A DNA stretch of 23,101 nt from JBBDNC01 sp040877875. Lineage in GTDB: Bacteria; Bacteroidota; Rhodothermia; Balneolales; Balneolaceae. The stretch is from contig JBBDNC010000097.1 in assembly GCA_040877875.1 (NCBI GenBank), forward strand, positions 1-23,101, written 5' to 3'. The notes under the pieces were generated by a model. That model searched no databases and was not told the DNA's origin. It saw nothing but the letters and a program-made list of their open reading frames with translations. A program made the translations under genes and the position numbers. Positions within the stretch are counted from its first letter, which is position 1. Each line of letters begins with the position of its first letter. Shown one piece after another: positions 14,413 to 23,080 of the stretch.

Positions 14413-16704
14413 TTATTTTCGAATTTCCACTTCATCCAGGAGGCGGGATGCATGCTCTGACTGCTGAAGCAGGAATAAAATATAACGTATGTCTACACTG
14501 ATAGTACGATTCAGTTCAGGAAGATAATAATAATCACCCACAACCCCTTCAATATTACTGTCGAATGCAACCCCGATCAGTTCTCCCGAAGCGTTCAATA
14601 CCGGGCTGCCGGAATTGCCGCCGGTAATATCGTTTGTTGTGAGAAAATTAAGAGTCAGATCGCCGGCTTGGTTAGCATAGCCGAGCCAAGCTGATGCTTC
14701 GAACGACGGACTACTCTTGTAATGAAGTAAATCACCGGGAAGGTTAAAAGGGGCTTCCCCTGTATTTTTTTTCAGCATCCCCTCAAAAGTGGTAAACGGG
14801 GTGGCATAAAGTCCGTCTTCCGGTTTGTAGCCCCGCACTTCGCCGGTCGATACCCGCAGTGTAAAATTGGCATCGGGGTATCGGTACGACTGTCCGTCCA
14901 TTTCCATCCGTCCTTTCACATAGCGTTTTTGTGCCGGTTCCAGATATTGAAAGTGCTGAACATAAGTATCTCTCGAAATTTCAAACGCTTCCCGGATTTC
15001 TTGTGATAACAGATAAAGGCTGTCTTTTTTGGCACCTGTTGCAGTTACAGCACTATCCTTTCCAAAGATGAAATGACGCGTCTTCAGAGTATCCATCAAT
15101 ACAGCATGTTCTTTTTGGCGGTTGAGAAAAGACTGTATTTGGTGTATCATTTCCGGTTCCCGGTCTTCAACATCAAAGAAGGAATAGATAAAGAGGGGAC
15201 GTTCGGATTCCGGAAGAGACGAGAATTGAAGCAATGACTTTTCCAGTTTCAGCAACTCTGCTTCCCGATCTATATCCGAATAACGACTTTTGAAGGCATG
15301 GTAGAGTTGTCGTCGGGCTTCATCCGAAAAGTCGAGGCTGTCAGGAGCCGCAAGATACTCATAGTAATCATCGAAAAGCGTGGTAAGTTGAAGCAGCTTA
15401 TTGAACTGCATGGTGTAGAAACTGGTGAAGAGTAATTCTCCCATCTGACCGGCAATGTGATAACTTTGAGCAAGTTGGGGCAATACCCGTCCGTATTTTT
15501 GCCTTCTCAATGAATCCGCCTGAATCCATTGATGAAAAATTTGATCTTCCGATTGCTTGATCTCCGTAATGTCGTATGTTTCGAAGCCACTCAGGACTGC
15601 TTGAAAATATTTTAAAGCATTTGCAAAAGAGGCCCGGTCACTGGCATTTTCAAGGGCTTTTTGCTCGCTATTCCCGGCTTCCAGCTCAAGTCCGGAGAGG
15701 TTTGTTTCAAATGCTTTGATCTGTGCCGGGAGTTGAATGTCTTCATAAAATTCAAAGGCATAACTACTTTCTAACCGATAAGTGGTACCGGGAAATCCTA
15801 ATAGCAGGGTAAAGTCACCCGGTTGAAGTTTACCGGCACGGATCGGAAGGAAACGCTTCGGTTTAAAGGGTTCATTTTCTTCATGGTAGGTTCTTGACGT
15901 TCCATCCGGGGCAGTATAGGCTCTTAATATAGTAAAATCACCGGTATGGCGCGGCCATTGCCAATTATCGATATCCCCGCCGTATTTGCCGATTGACTCA
16001 GGGGGTGCATGGACCAGCCGGACGTCACGGATTACCCGGTATACGGTCATGAATTGGCGGTTTCCTTCCCAAAAATCATTGATTTCAACAATCAGATCCC
16101 CCTTTTCCTGGCGATTGGCAATAAGTCGTTGCCTGTTCTCATGTTTTCTGATTTCCGACTCCCGGAGATCCATTTCTTCCGTAATCCCGGCGTTAATCCG
16201 GCCGGTTACCTCCGTTTGTTCAACAGGAATATACAGGCTGAAACGTTGAAGGGGTTTTTCATCTTTTGTACCGGCCGAGGTAAATCCTTCCTTCAGATAG
16301 TTGTTTCCTGGCGAACTCAGGGCACTGATACCGTCGTAGGTAACATGATGGTTAGTCAGAATCAGGCCGTTTTCAGAAATAAACGACCCTGTGCCTCCTC
16401 CTTCGTCCCCAATATTAATGCGCACAACAGACTGGTTCAGCGAAGGCTGGCCAGTGTGGTAAAAATCTTCAGGTGGGAGGTTCAGACCGCGCTGACGCAT
16501 TTGTTGATATACGGAACCTTCAACCTGAGACAGTAACCACATGCCCGAATGGTTCGGGCTCGGAGCGTCAGGTTGAACTGTATAATGATTTCCCGGCTGA
16601 GAAATTTCCGGGCCCGACTCTGTAATGGCCGAAGATCCCGAACACGACAGGAGCCCTGTGGCTGCAGCCATGAGAAAGAATAAGAGTCTGAATGATGAGC
16701 TCAT
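14413..16704 (-). CDS. S46 family dipeptidyl-peptidase (DPP7/DPP11-like), lipoprotein
   Basis: A 763-residue exported serine protease that removes dipeptides from peptide N-termini. The signal peptide ends in LLSC (Cys21), so it is likely a lipoprotein held at the outer or inner membrane. The chymotrypsin-like halves are visible: DEGGGTGSFISENGLILTNH with catalytic His119/His120, the Asp-containing block DIDNWQWPRHTGDFTILRAY, and the nucleophile Ser698 in TGGNSGSPVLN. The C-terminal LPELNRTISVDIRYILFLLQ is the S46 hallmark. The segment after the nucleophile reads G-V-A-F-D-S-N-I-E-G. Known DPP7 enzymes have Gly and DPP11 enzymes Arg at the position of that Ser (recalled). Specificity is therefore hard to call. 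It is 102 bp upstream of the pseudopilin-like gene. Confidence 0.93.
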   Translation of the reverse strand: MSSSFRLLFFLMAAATGLLSCSGSSAITESGPEISQPGNHYTVQPDAPSPNHSGMWLLSQVEGSVYQQMRQRGLNLPPEDFYHTGQPSLNQSVVRINIGDEGGGTGSFISENGLILTNHHVTYDGISALSSPGNNYLKEGFTSAGTKDEKPLQRFSLYIPVEQTEVTGRINAGITEEMDLRESEIRKHENRQRLIANRQEKGDLIVEINDFWEGNRQFMTVYRVIRDVRLVHAPPESIGKYGGDIDNWQWPRHTGDFTILRAYTAPDGTSRTYHEENEPFKPKRFLPIRAGKLQPGDFTLLLGFPGTTYRLESSYAFEFYEDIQLPAQIKAFETNLSGLELEAGNSEQKALENASDRASFANALKYFQAVLSGFETYDITEIKQSEDQIFHQWIQADSLRRQKYGRVLPQLAQSYHIAGQMGELLFTSFYTMQFNKLLQLTTLFDDYYEYLAAPDSLDFSDEARRQLYHAFKSRYSDIDREAELLKLEKSLLQFSSLPESERPLFIYSFFDVEDREPEMIHQIQSFLNRQKEHAVLMDTLKTRHFIFGKDSAVTATGAKKDSLYLLSQEIREAFEISRDTYVQHFQYLEPAQKRYVKGRMEMDGQSYRYPDANFTLRVSTGEVRGYKPEDGLYATPFTTFEGMLKKNTGEAPFNLPGDLLHYKSSPSFEASAWLGYANQAGDLTLNFLTTNDITGGNSGSPVLNASGELIGVAFDSNIEGVVGDYYYLPELNRTISVDIRYILFLLQQSEHASRLLDEVEIRK

Positions 16705-17019
16705 AGAGTCAGGTAAAGTTTTTAAAACTGTTGAAGGAGAATATGGAAATCTGACCGGTCAAAAACTATGTGAATAGGGGGATTATCTTTATATTCAATT
16801 GTGAAAACATCTACGTCGACCGGTTGACAAATCGTCCGGTTTGCCACAATTACCGATGGATTTAATATATGAACTTCGATTCAGGGATTTTTCAATGGGC
16901 CGGTGGCGGGTTTATCATAGTGCGGGATTCTATAAAATTCGATGGGATTTATGGGCCTGCCATTTATCGCATGAACGGAATCAAGGCCAAATTTACTAAT
17001 AACAACAATATATAAGAAT
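16705..17019. promoter_or_regulatory. Divergent promoter region with palindromic sites
   Basis: The stretch separates the S46 peptidase (minus) from the 17020 gene (plus). It has a perfect 10-base palindrome TGACCGGTCA (16752-16761) and a related near-palindrome GTCGACCGGTTGAC (16816-16829), about 64 bases apart. Two alike sites between divergent genes suggest a shared regulator (inference). A possible small gene occupies 16869-17015. Confidence 0.4.
16869..17015 (+). CDS. Possible 48-residue small protein
   Basis: ATG at 16869 to TAA 17013-17015, ending 4 bases before the next gene. It begins MNFDSGIFQWAGGGFIIVRD and ends in an Asn-rich tail. I see no ribosome binding site and do not recognise it; it could be chance reading of the leader of the downstream gene. 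Confidence 0.22.
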   Translation: MNFDSGIFQWAGGGFIIVRDSIKFDGIYGPAIYRMNGIKAKFTNNNNI

Positions 17020-17370
17020 ATGATTTATAAGCATAAATTCTATTTCCTTTGTAAAACCCCTTTAAGTGCCGAGGGGCCGCAGGATGTCGAGATTATTTCT
17101 AAAGCAGATACAAACGCTGATTTTCCGGATTTGTTTCTGCAATTTGAAAAATTGCGATCTCATGCCTTTAATGAAGATGAATTATACAGCATCGTCCGTG
17201 CGGATGATATCTATGACCTGATTCGAACCGTTAATGAGAGGGAAGCCAAAGAAGAAGCATTTGAAAGAGCCCAGTCCGAGATCGTCACGAATCTTCAACA
17301 CCGGGTCATGCAACAGAACGATAAGAATGCAAAGGCGATTTTACAGGAAGTTCATGATATAGATGCCTAA
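17020..17370 (+). CDS. Small hypothetical protein ahead of the pseudouridine synthase
   Basis: A 116-residue soluble, acidic protein that I do not recognise. It starts with a beta-like stretch (MIYKHKFYFLCKTPLS), has a mid part rich in Phe and Asp/Glu (FPDLFLQFEKL), and ends in a long predicted helix or coiled coil from about residue 70 (NEREAKEEAFERAQSEIVTN onward). There is no signal peptide or TM segment. Its stop overlaps the start of the RluA-type gene by 8 bases, so the two are translationally coupled. Start choice is by position only; no Shine-Dalgarno is seen. Confidence 0.68.
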   Translation: MIYKHKFYFLCKTPLSAEGPQDVEIISKADTNADFPDLFLQFEKLRSHAFNEDELYSIVRADDIYDLIRTVNEREAKEEAFERAQSEIVTNLQHRVMQQNDKNAKAILQEVHDIDA

Positions 17371-18061
17371 AGAAAGGCTTTTTTCCATCGTCTACGAGGA
17401 CAAGGATATTCTTGTTGCCGACAAGCCTCCGGGCCTGCTTGCGGTTCCCATTCCCGGAAGTAAAAAGGAAAACCTGGCGGACCTGGTGTCAGCCTATACG
17501 GCTCCGTCAGGGGACAGAACCCAGGCCGTTCACCGGATCGACCGGTTTACAAGCGGTTTGATGGTTTTTGCAAAACATGACAAAGCTTTTCATCACCTCA
17601 AGCGTCAATTTTCAAGGAATCAGCCGGAACGGATCTACCTGGCGATGGTTCGGGGAGCTCTGAAAACTGATTTTGGTGAATTGTACCATCACCTTCAAAG
17701 AATAAAATCCGGATTTCGAAATGTAGTGGTCTCTGAAACGGATCCGGAAGGTACACCGGCTTTTCTGGAATATGAAGTCGTGGAGCGTTTCAACCAGGCT
17801 ACCCTTGTGGCCGTACGGCTGGGGACAGGATTAAAGAACCAGATCCGGGTGCAATTTGCAGCAGCCGGCCATCAGGTGATCGGCGACCGTCATTACTCGG
17901 CTTCCGAACAAAATGTGCAAGGATTGGATCGTCAGGCACTTCATGCCTACCGGCTGGAATTCAAACACCCGGCAAAAAATAAAAATATAGCTGTTGAGGC
18001 TCAGGTCCCTCCCGACCTTCAACAACTTATCGATTCTTACAGGAAAGATCGAAATGGATAG
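17363..18061 (+). CDS. RluA-family RNA pseudouridine synthase
   Basis: A 232-residue enzyme that turns uridine into pseudouridine in rRNA or tRNA. The catalytic motif is AVHRIDRFTSGLMVFAK with Asp60 (most members have H-R-L-D; Ile here is a mild change). Also present are DILVADKPPGLLAVP near the N-terminus, RIYLAMVRG, and the late signature GLKNQIRVQFAAAGHQVIGD. There is no N-terminal S4 domain, so it is the short form; the specific target base cannot be named. It starts inside the upstream hypothetical gene. Confidence 0.9.
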   Translation: MPKERLFSIVYEDKDILVADKPPGLLAVPIPGSKKENLADLVSAYTAPSGDRTQAVHRIDRFTSGLMVFAKHDKAFHHLKRQFSRNQPERIYLAMVRGALKTDFGELYHHLQRIKSGFRNVVVSETDPEGTPAFLEYEVVERFNQATLVAVRLGTGLKNQIRVQFAAAGHQVIGDRHYSASEQNVQGLDRQALHAYRLEFKHPAKNKNIAVEAQVPPDLQQLIDSYRKDRNG

Positions 18062-18281
18062 GGAATGCTTGTCTTGAATATTTTGTATGGATAACTGACA
18101 GCACCGAAAGGAAGTTTTGTAAACTCTTCACGGCAGCCGCCGGGGAAAAGGTTTTTTGAATCCTGATCGGGATACACTTTTGTGGAATAGAGGGGGCCAG
18201 AGAGGTCGGATGAACGTAATGAGAGGTTTAAAAAGTTCACATCGCCTTCCACATAAAAGTGAAAGTTTAATTTTAAAAAGT

Positions 18282-18288
18282 AAGAGGT
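18282..18288 (+). promoter_or_regulatory. dps ribosome binding site
   Basis: AAGAGGT, 5 bases before ATG 18294. It is one of the clearer Shine-Dalgarno sites in the window and supports that start over the internal Met13. Confidence 0.6.
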
Positions 18289-18293
18289 AGAAT

Positions 18294-18797
18294 ATGAGTA
18301 CTGCAACTCTTGCAAAGAAATCAACCAACATGGAAATTAATATTGGCATAGACGAATCAGACCGCAAGAAAATATCAGAAGGGCTCAGCCGTATACTTGC
18401 GGACTCTTATATGGTATACTTGAAAACTCATAATTATCACTGGAATGTTACGGGTGAGTTATTTCACTCGTTGCATGAGCAGTTTGAAGAACAATATACC
18501 GAGCTGGCAGAGGCGGTTGACGAGATCGCAGAACGAATTCGTGCCTTGGGGTACCGGGCCCCCGGGTCTTTTCGGGAATATTCCGGGCTGACCTCAATTG
18601 AGGAGGGTTCCGATCAACCCGATGCACTTGAGATGGTTCGCCGGCTGGCCGAGGATAATGAGATGATATTGAGAACTTGCAGAGAAGCCCTGGGACCTTG
18701 CCAGCAGGCAGGGGATGAGGCGACGATAGACCTTATTACCCATCGCCTGAAAGTTCATTCAAAAGTGGCCTGGATGTTGCGAAGCCATCTTGAATAA
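18294..18797 (+). CDS. dps: Dps family ferritin-like DNA-protection protein
   Basis: A 167-residue four-helix-bundle ferritin-like protein that stores iron and uses hydrogen peroxide to oxidise Fe(II), protecting DNA. The diagnostic block is KTHNYHWNVTGELFHSLHEQ followed by FEEQYTELAEAVDEIAERIR. By alignment to Listeria Dps the inter-subunit ferroxidase ligands are His49, His61, Glu65, Asp76 and Glu80, all usable. The N-terminal tail has two Lys and may help DNA binding. It is a single gene, 232 bp after the pseudouridine synthase, with its own ribosome binding site; peroxide or starvation control is expected for the family but no operator was identified. Confidence 0.92.
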   Translation: MSTATLAKKSTNMEINIGIDESDRKKISEGLSRILADSYMVYLKTHNYHWNVTGELFHSLHEQFEEQYTELAEAVDEIAERIRALGYRAPGSFREYSGLTSIEEGSDQPDALEMVRRLAEDNEMILRTCREALGPCQQAGDEATIDLITHRLKVHSKVAWMLRSHLE

Positions 18798-19106
18798 CCG
18801 GTCCTGAATATGGAATCCGGGGGGAGCCGGTTTCAGCCTGACTTGAAAGGTTTTTGTCAGAAGAGATCGGCCGCGGGTTCCCGGGTATATGATCCTGCTT
18901 GTAGGATGGAGACGAGGGGAAGATCCGGTGGTAAGCAGTAAAAGGTTATTTTTTTTACCCCGCGAAAAGCCGGGATGGCAAGGTCTTATAAAGAAGGTGA
19001 AAAGAGCTCCGCCGGCCGGAGCTTTTTTCATGGATGGGGGTTCCCGGACTGATTTCCGGTATCCACTCATTACTAATACTATTTTATAAAATTAGATTGA
19101 CAAACT
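18798..19106. other. Intergenic region between dps and the MscS-like gene
   Basis: About 309 bases with no gene I can support. The one clear element is the terminator at 19002-19028. The bases before it are G-rich and non-repetitive; those after it (to 19106) should hold the channel gene promoter, but I see no consensus match. Confidence 0.5.
19002..19028 (+). terminator. Rho-independent terminator after dps
   Basis: Arms AGCTCCG (19005-19011) and CGGAGCT (19017-19023), with a 5-base loop and a run of six T. It is about 200 bases after the dps stop, leaving a long 3' untranslated stretch. Confidence 0.8.
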
Positions 19107-19928
19107 ATGGAAGATTTTAGCAATTATACCGAAACTCTAATTCCCTATCTGATCGAACACGGTTTAAGCCTGATCGGGGCGGTGCTGATCCTGATTCTCG
19201 GTTGGATCCTGGCAAACTGGGCGAAGAAGCGGGTGGTTTTGGCGGCAGACAAATCGGAAAAATTTGATAATACCCTCACACCGATTTTTGGCCAGACGGT
19301 GAAGGTTACGATTCTGATTGTAACCTTGCTTGCGGTCCTTGCTCAATTCGGGATTGAAACGACCAGCCTGATTGCGGTACTGGGTGCAGCCGGACTGGCA
19401 GTGGGACTCGCTCTTCAGGGCACACTCAGTAATGTAGCTTCCGGAGTGATGCTTTTGATATTAAGACCGTTTAAAATCGGAGATGTAGTGGATATCGGTG
19501 GAACGTTGGGAGTGGTTGACGAAATCGGTTTGTTTACCACGGAAATGCACTCGTTTGACAATATCGGTATCATGCTTCCCAATTCCCGTGTGTGGGGAAA
19601 CAATATCCAGAATTACACAAAATTCGAGATCCGTCGAGTGGATATGGAGGTCGGAATCCACTATGACGACGATATGGAAAAGGCAATGAGATTGATCCGG
19701 GAAGTTCTAAGCGAGGATGAACGGGTACTTTCCGAACCCGAACCACTGGTTGCCGTGTCGAATCTTGGGGACAGTTCTGTGACGATTCGTGTGCGTCCCT
19801 GGGCAGAAACGAGTAACGTCTGGCCCTTGCGCTATTCCATTACACAAAAGATAAAAGAGAAGTTCGACGAGAACAATGTGACCATTCCGTTTCCCCAGCG
19901 TGATATACACTTGTTTCAGAACAAATGA
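19107..19928 (+). CDS. MscS-type small-conductance mechanosensitive channel
   Basis: A 273-residue inner-membrane channel that releases solutes on hypo-osmotic shock. Three TM helices are visible at about 19-37, 62-82 and 85-112. The pore helix reads VLGAAGLAVGLALQGTLSNV then ASGVMLLILRPFKIGDVVDI, with the Gly/Ala packing pattern and the L-Q-x-x-L-x-N motif. The cytoplasmic beta domain follows (LPNSRVWGNNIQNYT), then the alpha/beta domain and a C-terminus ending PFPQRDIHLFQNK, where P-F-P-Q-x-D-x-x-x is typical. Full length for the simple MscS type. It is transcribed alone. Confidence 0.95.
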   Translation: MEDFSNYTETLIPYLIEHGLSLIGAVLILILGWILANWAKKRVVLAADKSEKFDNTLTPIFGQTVKVTILIVTLLAVLAQFGIETTSLIAVLGAAGLAVGLALQGTLSNVASGVMLLILRPFKIGDVVDIGGTLGVVDEIGLFTTEMHSFDNIGIMLPNSRVWGNNIQNYTKFEIRRVDMEVGIHYDDDMEKAMRLIREVLSEDERVLSEPEPLVAVSNLGDSSVTIRVRPWAETSNVWPLRYSITQKIKEKFDENNVTIPFPQRDIHLFQNK

Positions 19929-20132
19929 TTTGCATTTGAATATGAATGGTTGGCTGATTTTTGAATCGAAATTCCATTGATTTCAGTGGGGTTTGAGGAA
20001 ACCTCACGTCGGGATGCTTCACGGCCGGTTGCGGGATCTACCAGGTTTTTCAGATAATGGTTGACGAAGTTGCTTCCATTTAGAATCTTGTTTAAACTAA
20101 TAAGCTCTTAAAGAAGGCTTCGAGCCGTAAAT

Positions 20133-22403
20133 GTGCAAATAAAAAGTGGAACTATTTTGTCTGACTCTGAAAATAATACCTCAACGCAAACTGATTATCT
20201 TTTTGAAAATGAATTTGTCTACATCACCCCGGAAGGTGAACTGAGGCTCAAAGAAACTCCTCAATTCGGGGAGACTGTATTGGCCAGGCTCGATCCGGAA
20301 GCGGATCAAATAGACGAAGAGATCAAAGCCTGCAAAAACAAATTTGATGATCTGGAGAAGCGGGTACGAACTTTTCTGGGACAGTGGTCTGACTTGCCGC
20401 CAGACAAGGTCGATCCTGAAGAAGCAGAAGCTGCTTTTATGGCTTTTAAGAAGGAGGAATTGCTGCAAACCCGTGCAATTGGTGATTTTAAAAGTTTGGC
20501 AGAATCCCTTGATAATAAACTTGAGGAGTTAAAGGAGAGAAGTCGGCAGGAGGGCAAAGCAGGTGAATCCGGACAAGACGAAAGCAGTTCGGAGCTTATC
20601 GAGACAAGTGATACAGGTGAACCGGAACAAGAAGAAGCCGAAACATTCGACCCTCCGGAACCTGAAGAAACCGAAGATCAGGAAGATCCGGGAGAGGAGG
20701 AGCAGGTCGCAGAGGATTATTATAAAAAACTTGCGGAAAAAGCAGAGCAGCTTATTGAATTGACCGACTGGCCGTATGTCTCCATGGAACTTGATAATAT
20801 TGATAATGAATGGGGAGAAGGGCCGGATCCGGAAGGCATGGATATTCGTCCCTACCATGAACGAATCGATCAGGCCCGTCAGGCTTTTGAAAAAAAGAAG
20901 AAAGAGCATTATGAAGAGCAGAAAAGAATCAAAAATGAAAATCTTGAAAAGAAAAAAGAGCTGCTTAAAGAGCTGAAAAAGATCGTTGACGAAGAAAATT
21001 GGAGTGCAACGAGGGAGGTCGGAAGAATCCGGAACCGGTGGGAGCAGGTCAAACCCCTGCCATCCGGGAAGGCTGAAGAACTGCAGCCTGAATACGGTAA
21101 GTACATTGCAGAGTTTGAGGACCATAAGGTGGACCGGCTGGTAAAGAAGAAACAGAAGGAAGAAGAGAATCTAATCGGCAAGCTTGTTGTTCTGGACAAG
21201 ATGGAAGCCCAGGTTCAGGCTTTGGCAAACGAAAAGGATGACAAGGACTGGGAAGATTCCGAAAAGGAATTTAATCAGCTTGACAAGCAATGGTCCAAAA
21301 TCGGCCGGGTACCGATCGAAAAAAATCAGGAGTTATGGGATCGGTATCACGATGTTCAGGAACAATTTCACAAAGTACGATTCAAGTATGATGACAAGTA
21401 TCGCAATCGTATCGAGAAATTTCTATCCAAGAAGAAACAGTTGATCAAGGAGGCTGAAGCTCTTGTTGATTATGATGATTTGGCAGATGCCGCCAGGGAA
21501 GTCAATAAACTGCACCGGCGCTGGAAAAAAGTCGGGAATTTACCCCAAAATGAGGAAAATGAACTCTGGAATGAGTTTAAGGCGGCAACGGATGCTTTTA
21601 ATGAAGTAAAGTCTGAGAATATTGATGAGCTTCGGGAACAGGAAGAGAAGAATCTTGAGGAAAAGAAAAAACTTATTAAACAGGCTGAAGAGCTGAAGGA
21701 CACCAAAGAATGGGATAAAACCCATCAAAAACTTCAGAACCTGATGGGCCAGTGGAAAAAAGCCGGTCCGGTGCCCAAACGTCAGTCTGAAAAGATATGG
21801 AAGAAGTTCAAGGGGGCGATGGACGTTTTTTATGACCGCCGCAGGGAACATTTTAAAGATGTAAAAAAGGATCGCAAGAAGAATCTTGAGGAGAAAAAAC
21901 AGATTCTCGACAAATTAAAAACTCTGAAAGATCACGATAATCCAATCAAAGCGGTGGAAGAAGCCAAGCCGCTTCAGGAAGAGTTTAAAAAAGCGGGTTA
22001 CGTACCTATCAAACATAAAAACAGGATGTGGAAAGAGTATCGTGAAACCTGTGATGTGATCTATGATCGCTTCAGGGCTGCAAAGTCTGCTGCCAATGTG
22101 GTAGGTGAAGAGAATGTCGGAGACTTTTCAACCGACGCGATTGTGGAGATCCAAAAAATGCAGAAGGAAGCAGACCGATTGAATAAAGAGATCGACAAGC
22201 GCCGCAATGAAGTCATCCAAATGGAAGAATCTCTCTCCTACTTTAAACCTTCCGGCAAGGGAAATGATTTGCTGGATGACGTCAGAGAGAAAATTCAAAA
22301 GGCCGAGAATGAAATCGGGCAAAAGGAGAATCGATTAAAAGAGCTTGAAAAACAGATAGATCTTTTAACGAAAGAGAGTGAAGAAAATTCGGGCTCTGAA
22401 TGA
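20133..22403 (+). CDS. DUF349 repeat protein, long coiled-coil
   Basis: A 756-residue, highly charged helical protein. DUF349-like repeats recur with a Trp (or Phe) followed by K/x-x-G-x-V/L-P: positions 227, 303, 387, 464, 541 and 618, about 77 residues apart. A first degenerate unit sits at Trp85, separated by an acidic Glu/Pro/Asp insert (about 145-195). A C-terminal coiled coil covers about 675-750. No signal peptide or TM segment, so cytoplasmic. The frame opens with GTG at 20133; TTG at 20157 (L-S-D-S-E-N-N) follows a weak GTGGA and is also possible. No in-frame ATG lies near the N-terminus. DUF349 proteins have no settled role; nucleic-acid or ribosome association is suspected from charge (inference). 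Confidence 0.85.
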   Translation: MQIKSGTILSDSENNTSTQTDYLFENEFVYITPEGELRLKETPQFGETVLARLDPEADQIDEEIKACKNKFDDLEKRVRTFLGQWSDLPPDKVDPEEAEAAFMAFKKEELLQTRAIGDFKSLAESLDNKLEELKERSRQEGKAGESGQDESSSELIETSDTGEPEQEEAETFDPPEPEETEDQEDPGEEEQVAEDYYKKLAEKAEQLIELTDWPYVSMELDNIDNEWGEGPDPEGMDIRPYHERIDQARQAFEKKKKEHYEEQKRIKNENLEKKKELLKELKKIVDEENWSATREVGRIRNRWEQVKPLPSGKAEELQPEYGKYIAEFEDHKVDRLVKKKQKEEENLIGKLVVLDKMEAQVQALANEKDDKDWEDSEKEFNQLDKQWSKIGRVPIEKNQELWDRYHDVQEQFHKVRFKYDDKYRNRIEKFLSKKKQLIKEAEALVDYDDLADAAREVNKLHRRWKKVGNLPQNEENELWNEFKAATDAFNEVKSENIDELREQEEKNLEEKKKLIKQAEELKDTKEWDKTHQKLQNLMGQWKKAGPVPKRQSEKIWKKFKGAMDVFYDRRREHFKDVKKDRKKNLEEKKQILDKLKTLKDHDNPIKAVEEAKPLQEEFKKAGYVPIKHKNRMWKEYRETCDVIYDRFRAAKSAANVVGEENVGDFSTDAIVEIQKMQKEADRLNKEIDKRRNEVIQMEESLSYFKPSGKGNDLLDDVREKIQKAENEIGQKENRLKELEKQIDLLTKESEENSGSE

Positions 22404-22458
22404 CGAATCACGATCACCCGGTCTTCTTCCTCCGGGAGGGTAAAGTATTGGTTTCAGA

Positions 22459-22929
22459 TCAAAAGAAGTATCGCACGCCTAAACCGCCATTTGCATCGAA
22501 TTCTGTGGCAGGGATTAAATTCAACATCGGAACGAGTTCAAAAAAGACACTCAGGCGGCTTTGTGGAATGAGGTACTGAAGCCCGACGGGAATACGTATC
22601 CCGACTTTCGGATCGTCCCTGAATAACATTCGGCCTCCCAGTCCATAATAAAAAAGAAGATCATTGGTTTCCGGAACTAGTACCTGGTGACGAAGGTAGT
22701 CGGCATGAAGATGGATGGATCCACTTCCCCTGAAAGACCAGGCTAACCCGACATCGAATGCAGATTGATCATTTGACCAGAACTTTGCACTCAATCCGGT
22801 GGGTTCCCCGATAATAATTCCGATTTCACTGTTGGCCGGCCGATCCTGGGCGCTCAGATCAGCTATCCCGAGGATGCTGAACAAGCTGACAGCCAACAAA
22901 AGAGAGAAGCTTGATTGAAGAATATTCAT
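22459..22929 (-). CDS. Small outer-membrane beta-barrel protein
   Basis: A 156-residue exported protein with a signal peptide (about 1-27, cleavage near L-S-A-Q). The mature part alternates hydrophobic and polar residues: IGIIIGEPTGLSAKFW, AFDVGLAWSFRGSGSIHLHA, LLFYYGLGGRMLFR, VGIRIPVGLQYLIP. It ends in V-R-Y-F-F, an aromatic C-terminus typical of outer-membrane barrels. The G-E-P-T-G-L-S-x-K pattern is common in small barrel proteins of Bacteroidota of unknown function. It is convergent with the DUF349 gene, 55 bases apart. No Shine-Dalgarno is visible upstream. Confidence 0.75.
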   Translation of the reverse strand: MNILQSSFSLLLAVSLFSILGIADLSAQDRPANSEIGIIIGEPTGLSAKFWSNDQSAFDVGLAWSFRGSGSIHLHADYLRHQVLVPETNDLLFYYGLGGRMLFRDDPKVGIRIPVGLQYLIPQSRLSVFFELVPMLNLIPATEFDANGGLGVRYFF

Positions 22930-23050
22930 AGGGAGAAAGATGTGATATTAAAGGGAGAAAATTACTATTACCTGAAAAGCGATTACTACATGCACAAGGA
23001 ATTATTTTGTGAATTCGTTCCAATATATAAAGTGTAATTTGATATTTGTA

Positions 23051-23080
23051 GAAGGCTTTGCAAAACCAAGATTTTTGTTC
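23051..23080 (+). repeat. IS-end-like repeat, right copy
   Basis: The plus strand reads GAAGGCTTTGCAAAACC, identical over 17 bases to the left-edge copy, then diverges (AAGATTTTTGTTC). It faces outward like the left copy. This pattern fits the two inverted ends of an element that was collapsed at both edges of an assembled contig (inference). Confidence 0.45.

Noticed and set aside
18037..18324. Minus-strand 95-codon frame between the pseudouridine synthase and dps, with protein-like text (FYVEGDVNFLNLSLRSSDL)
   Set aside because: Its start lies inside dps and its end inside the pseudouridine synthase gene. It has no ribosome binding site and no family I recognise. It might be an old remnant, but support is too thin.
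22417..22436. Hairpin CCCGG/CCGGG between the convergent DUF349 and barrel genes as a bidirectional terminator
   Set aside because: Only 5 bp of stem, a 10-base loop and no T-run on either side.
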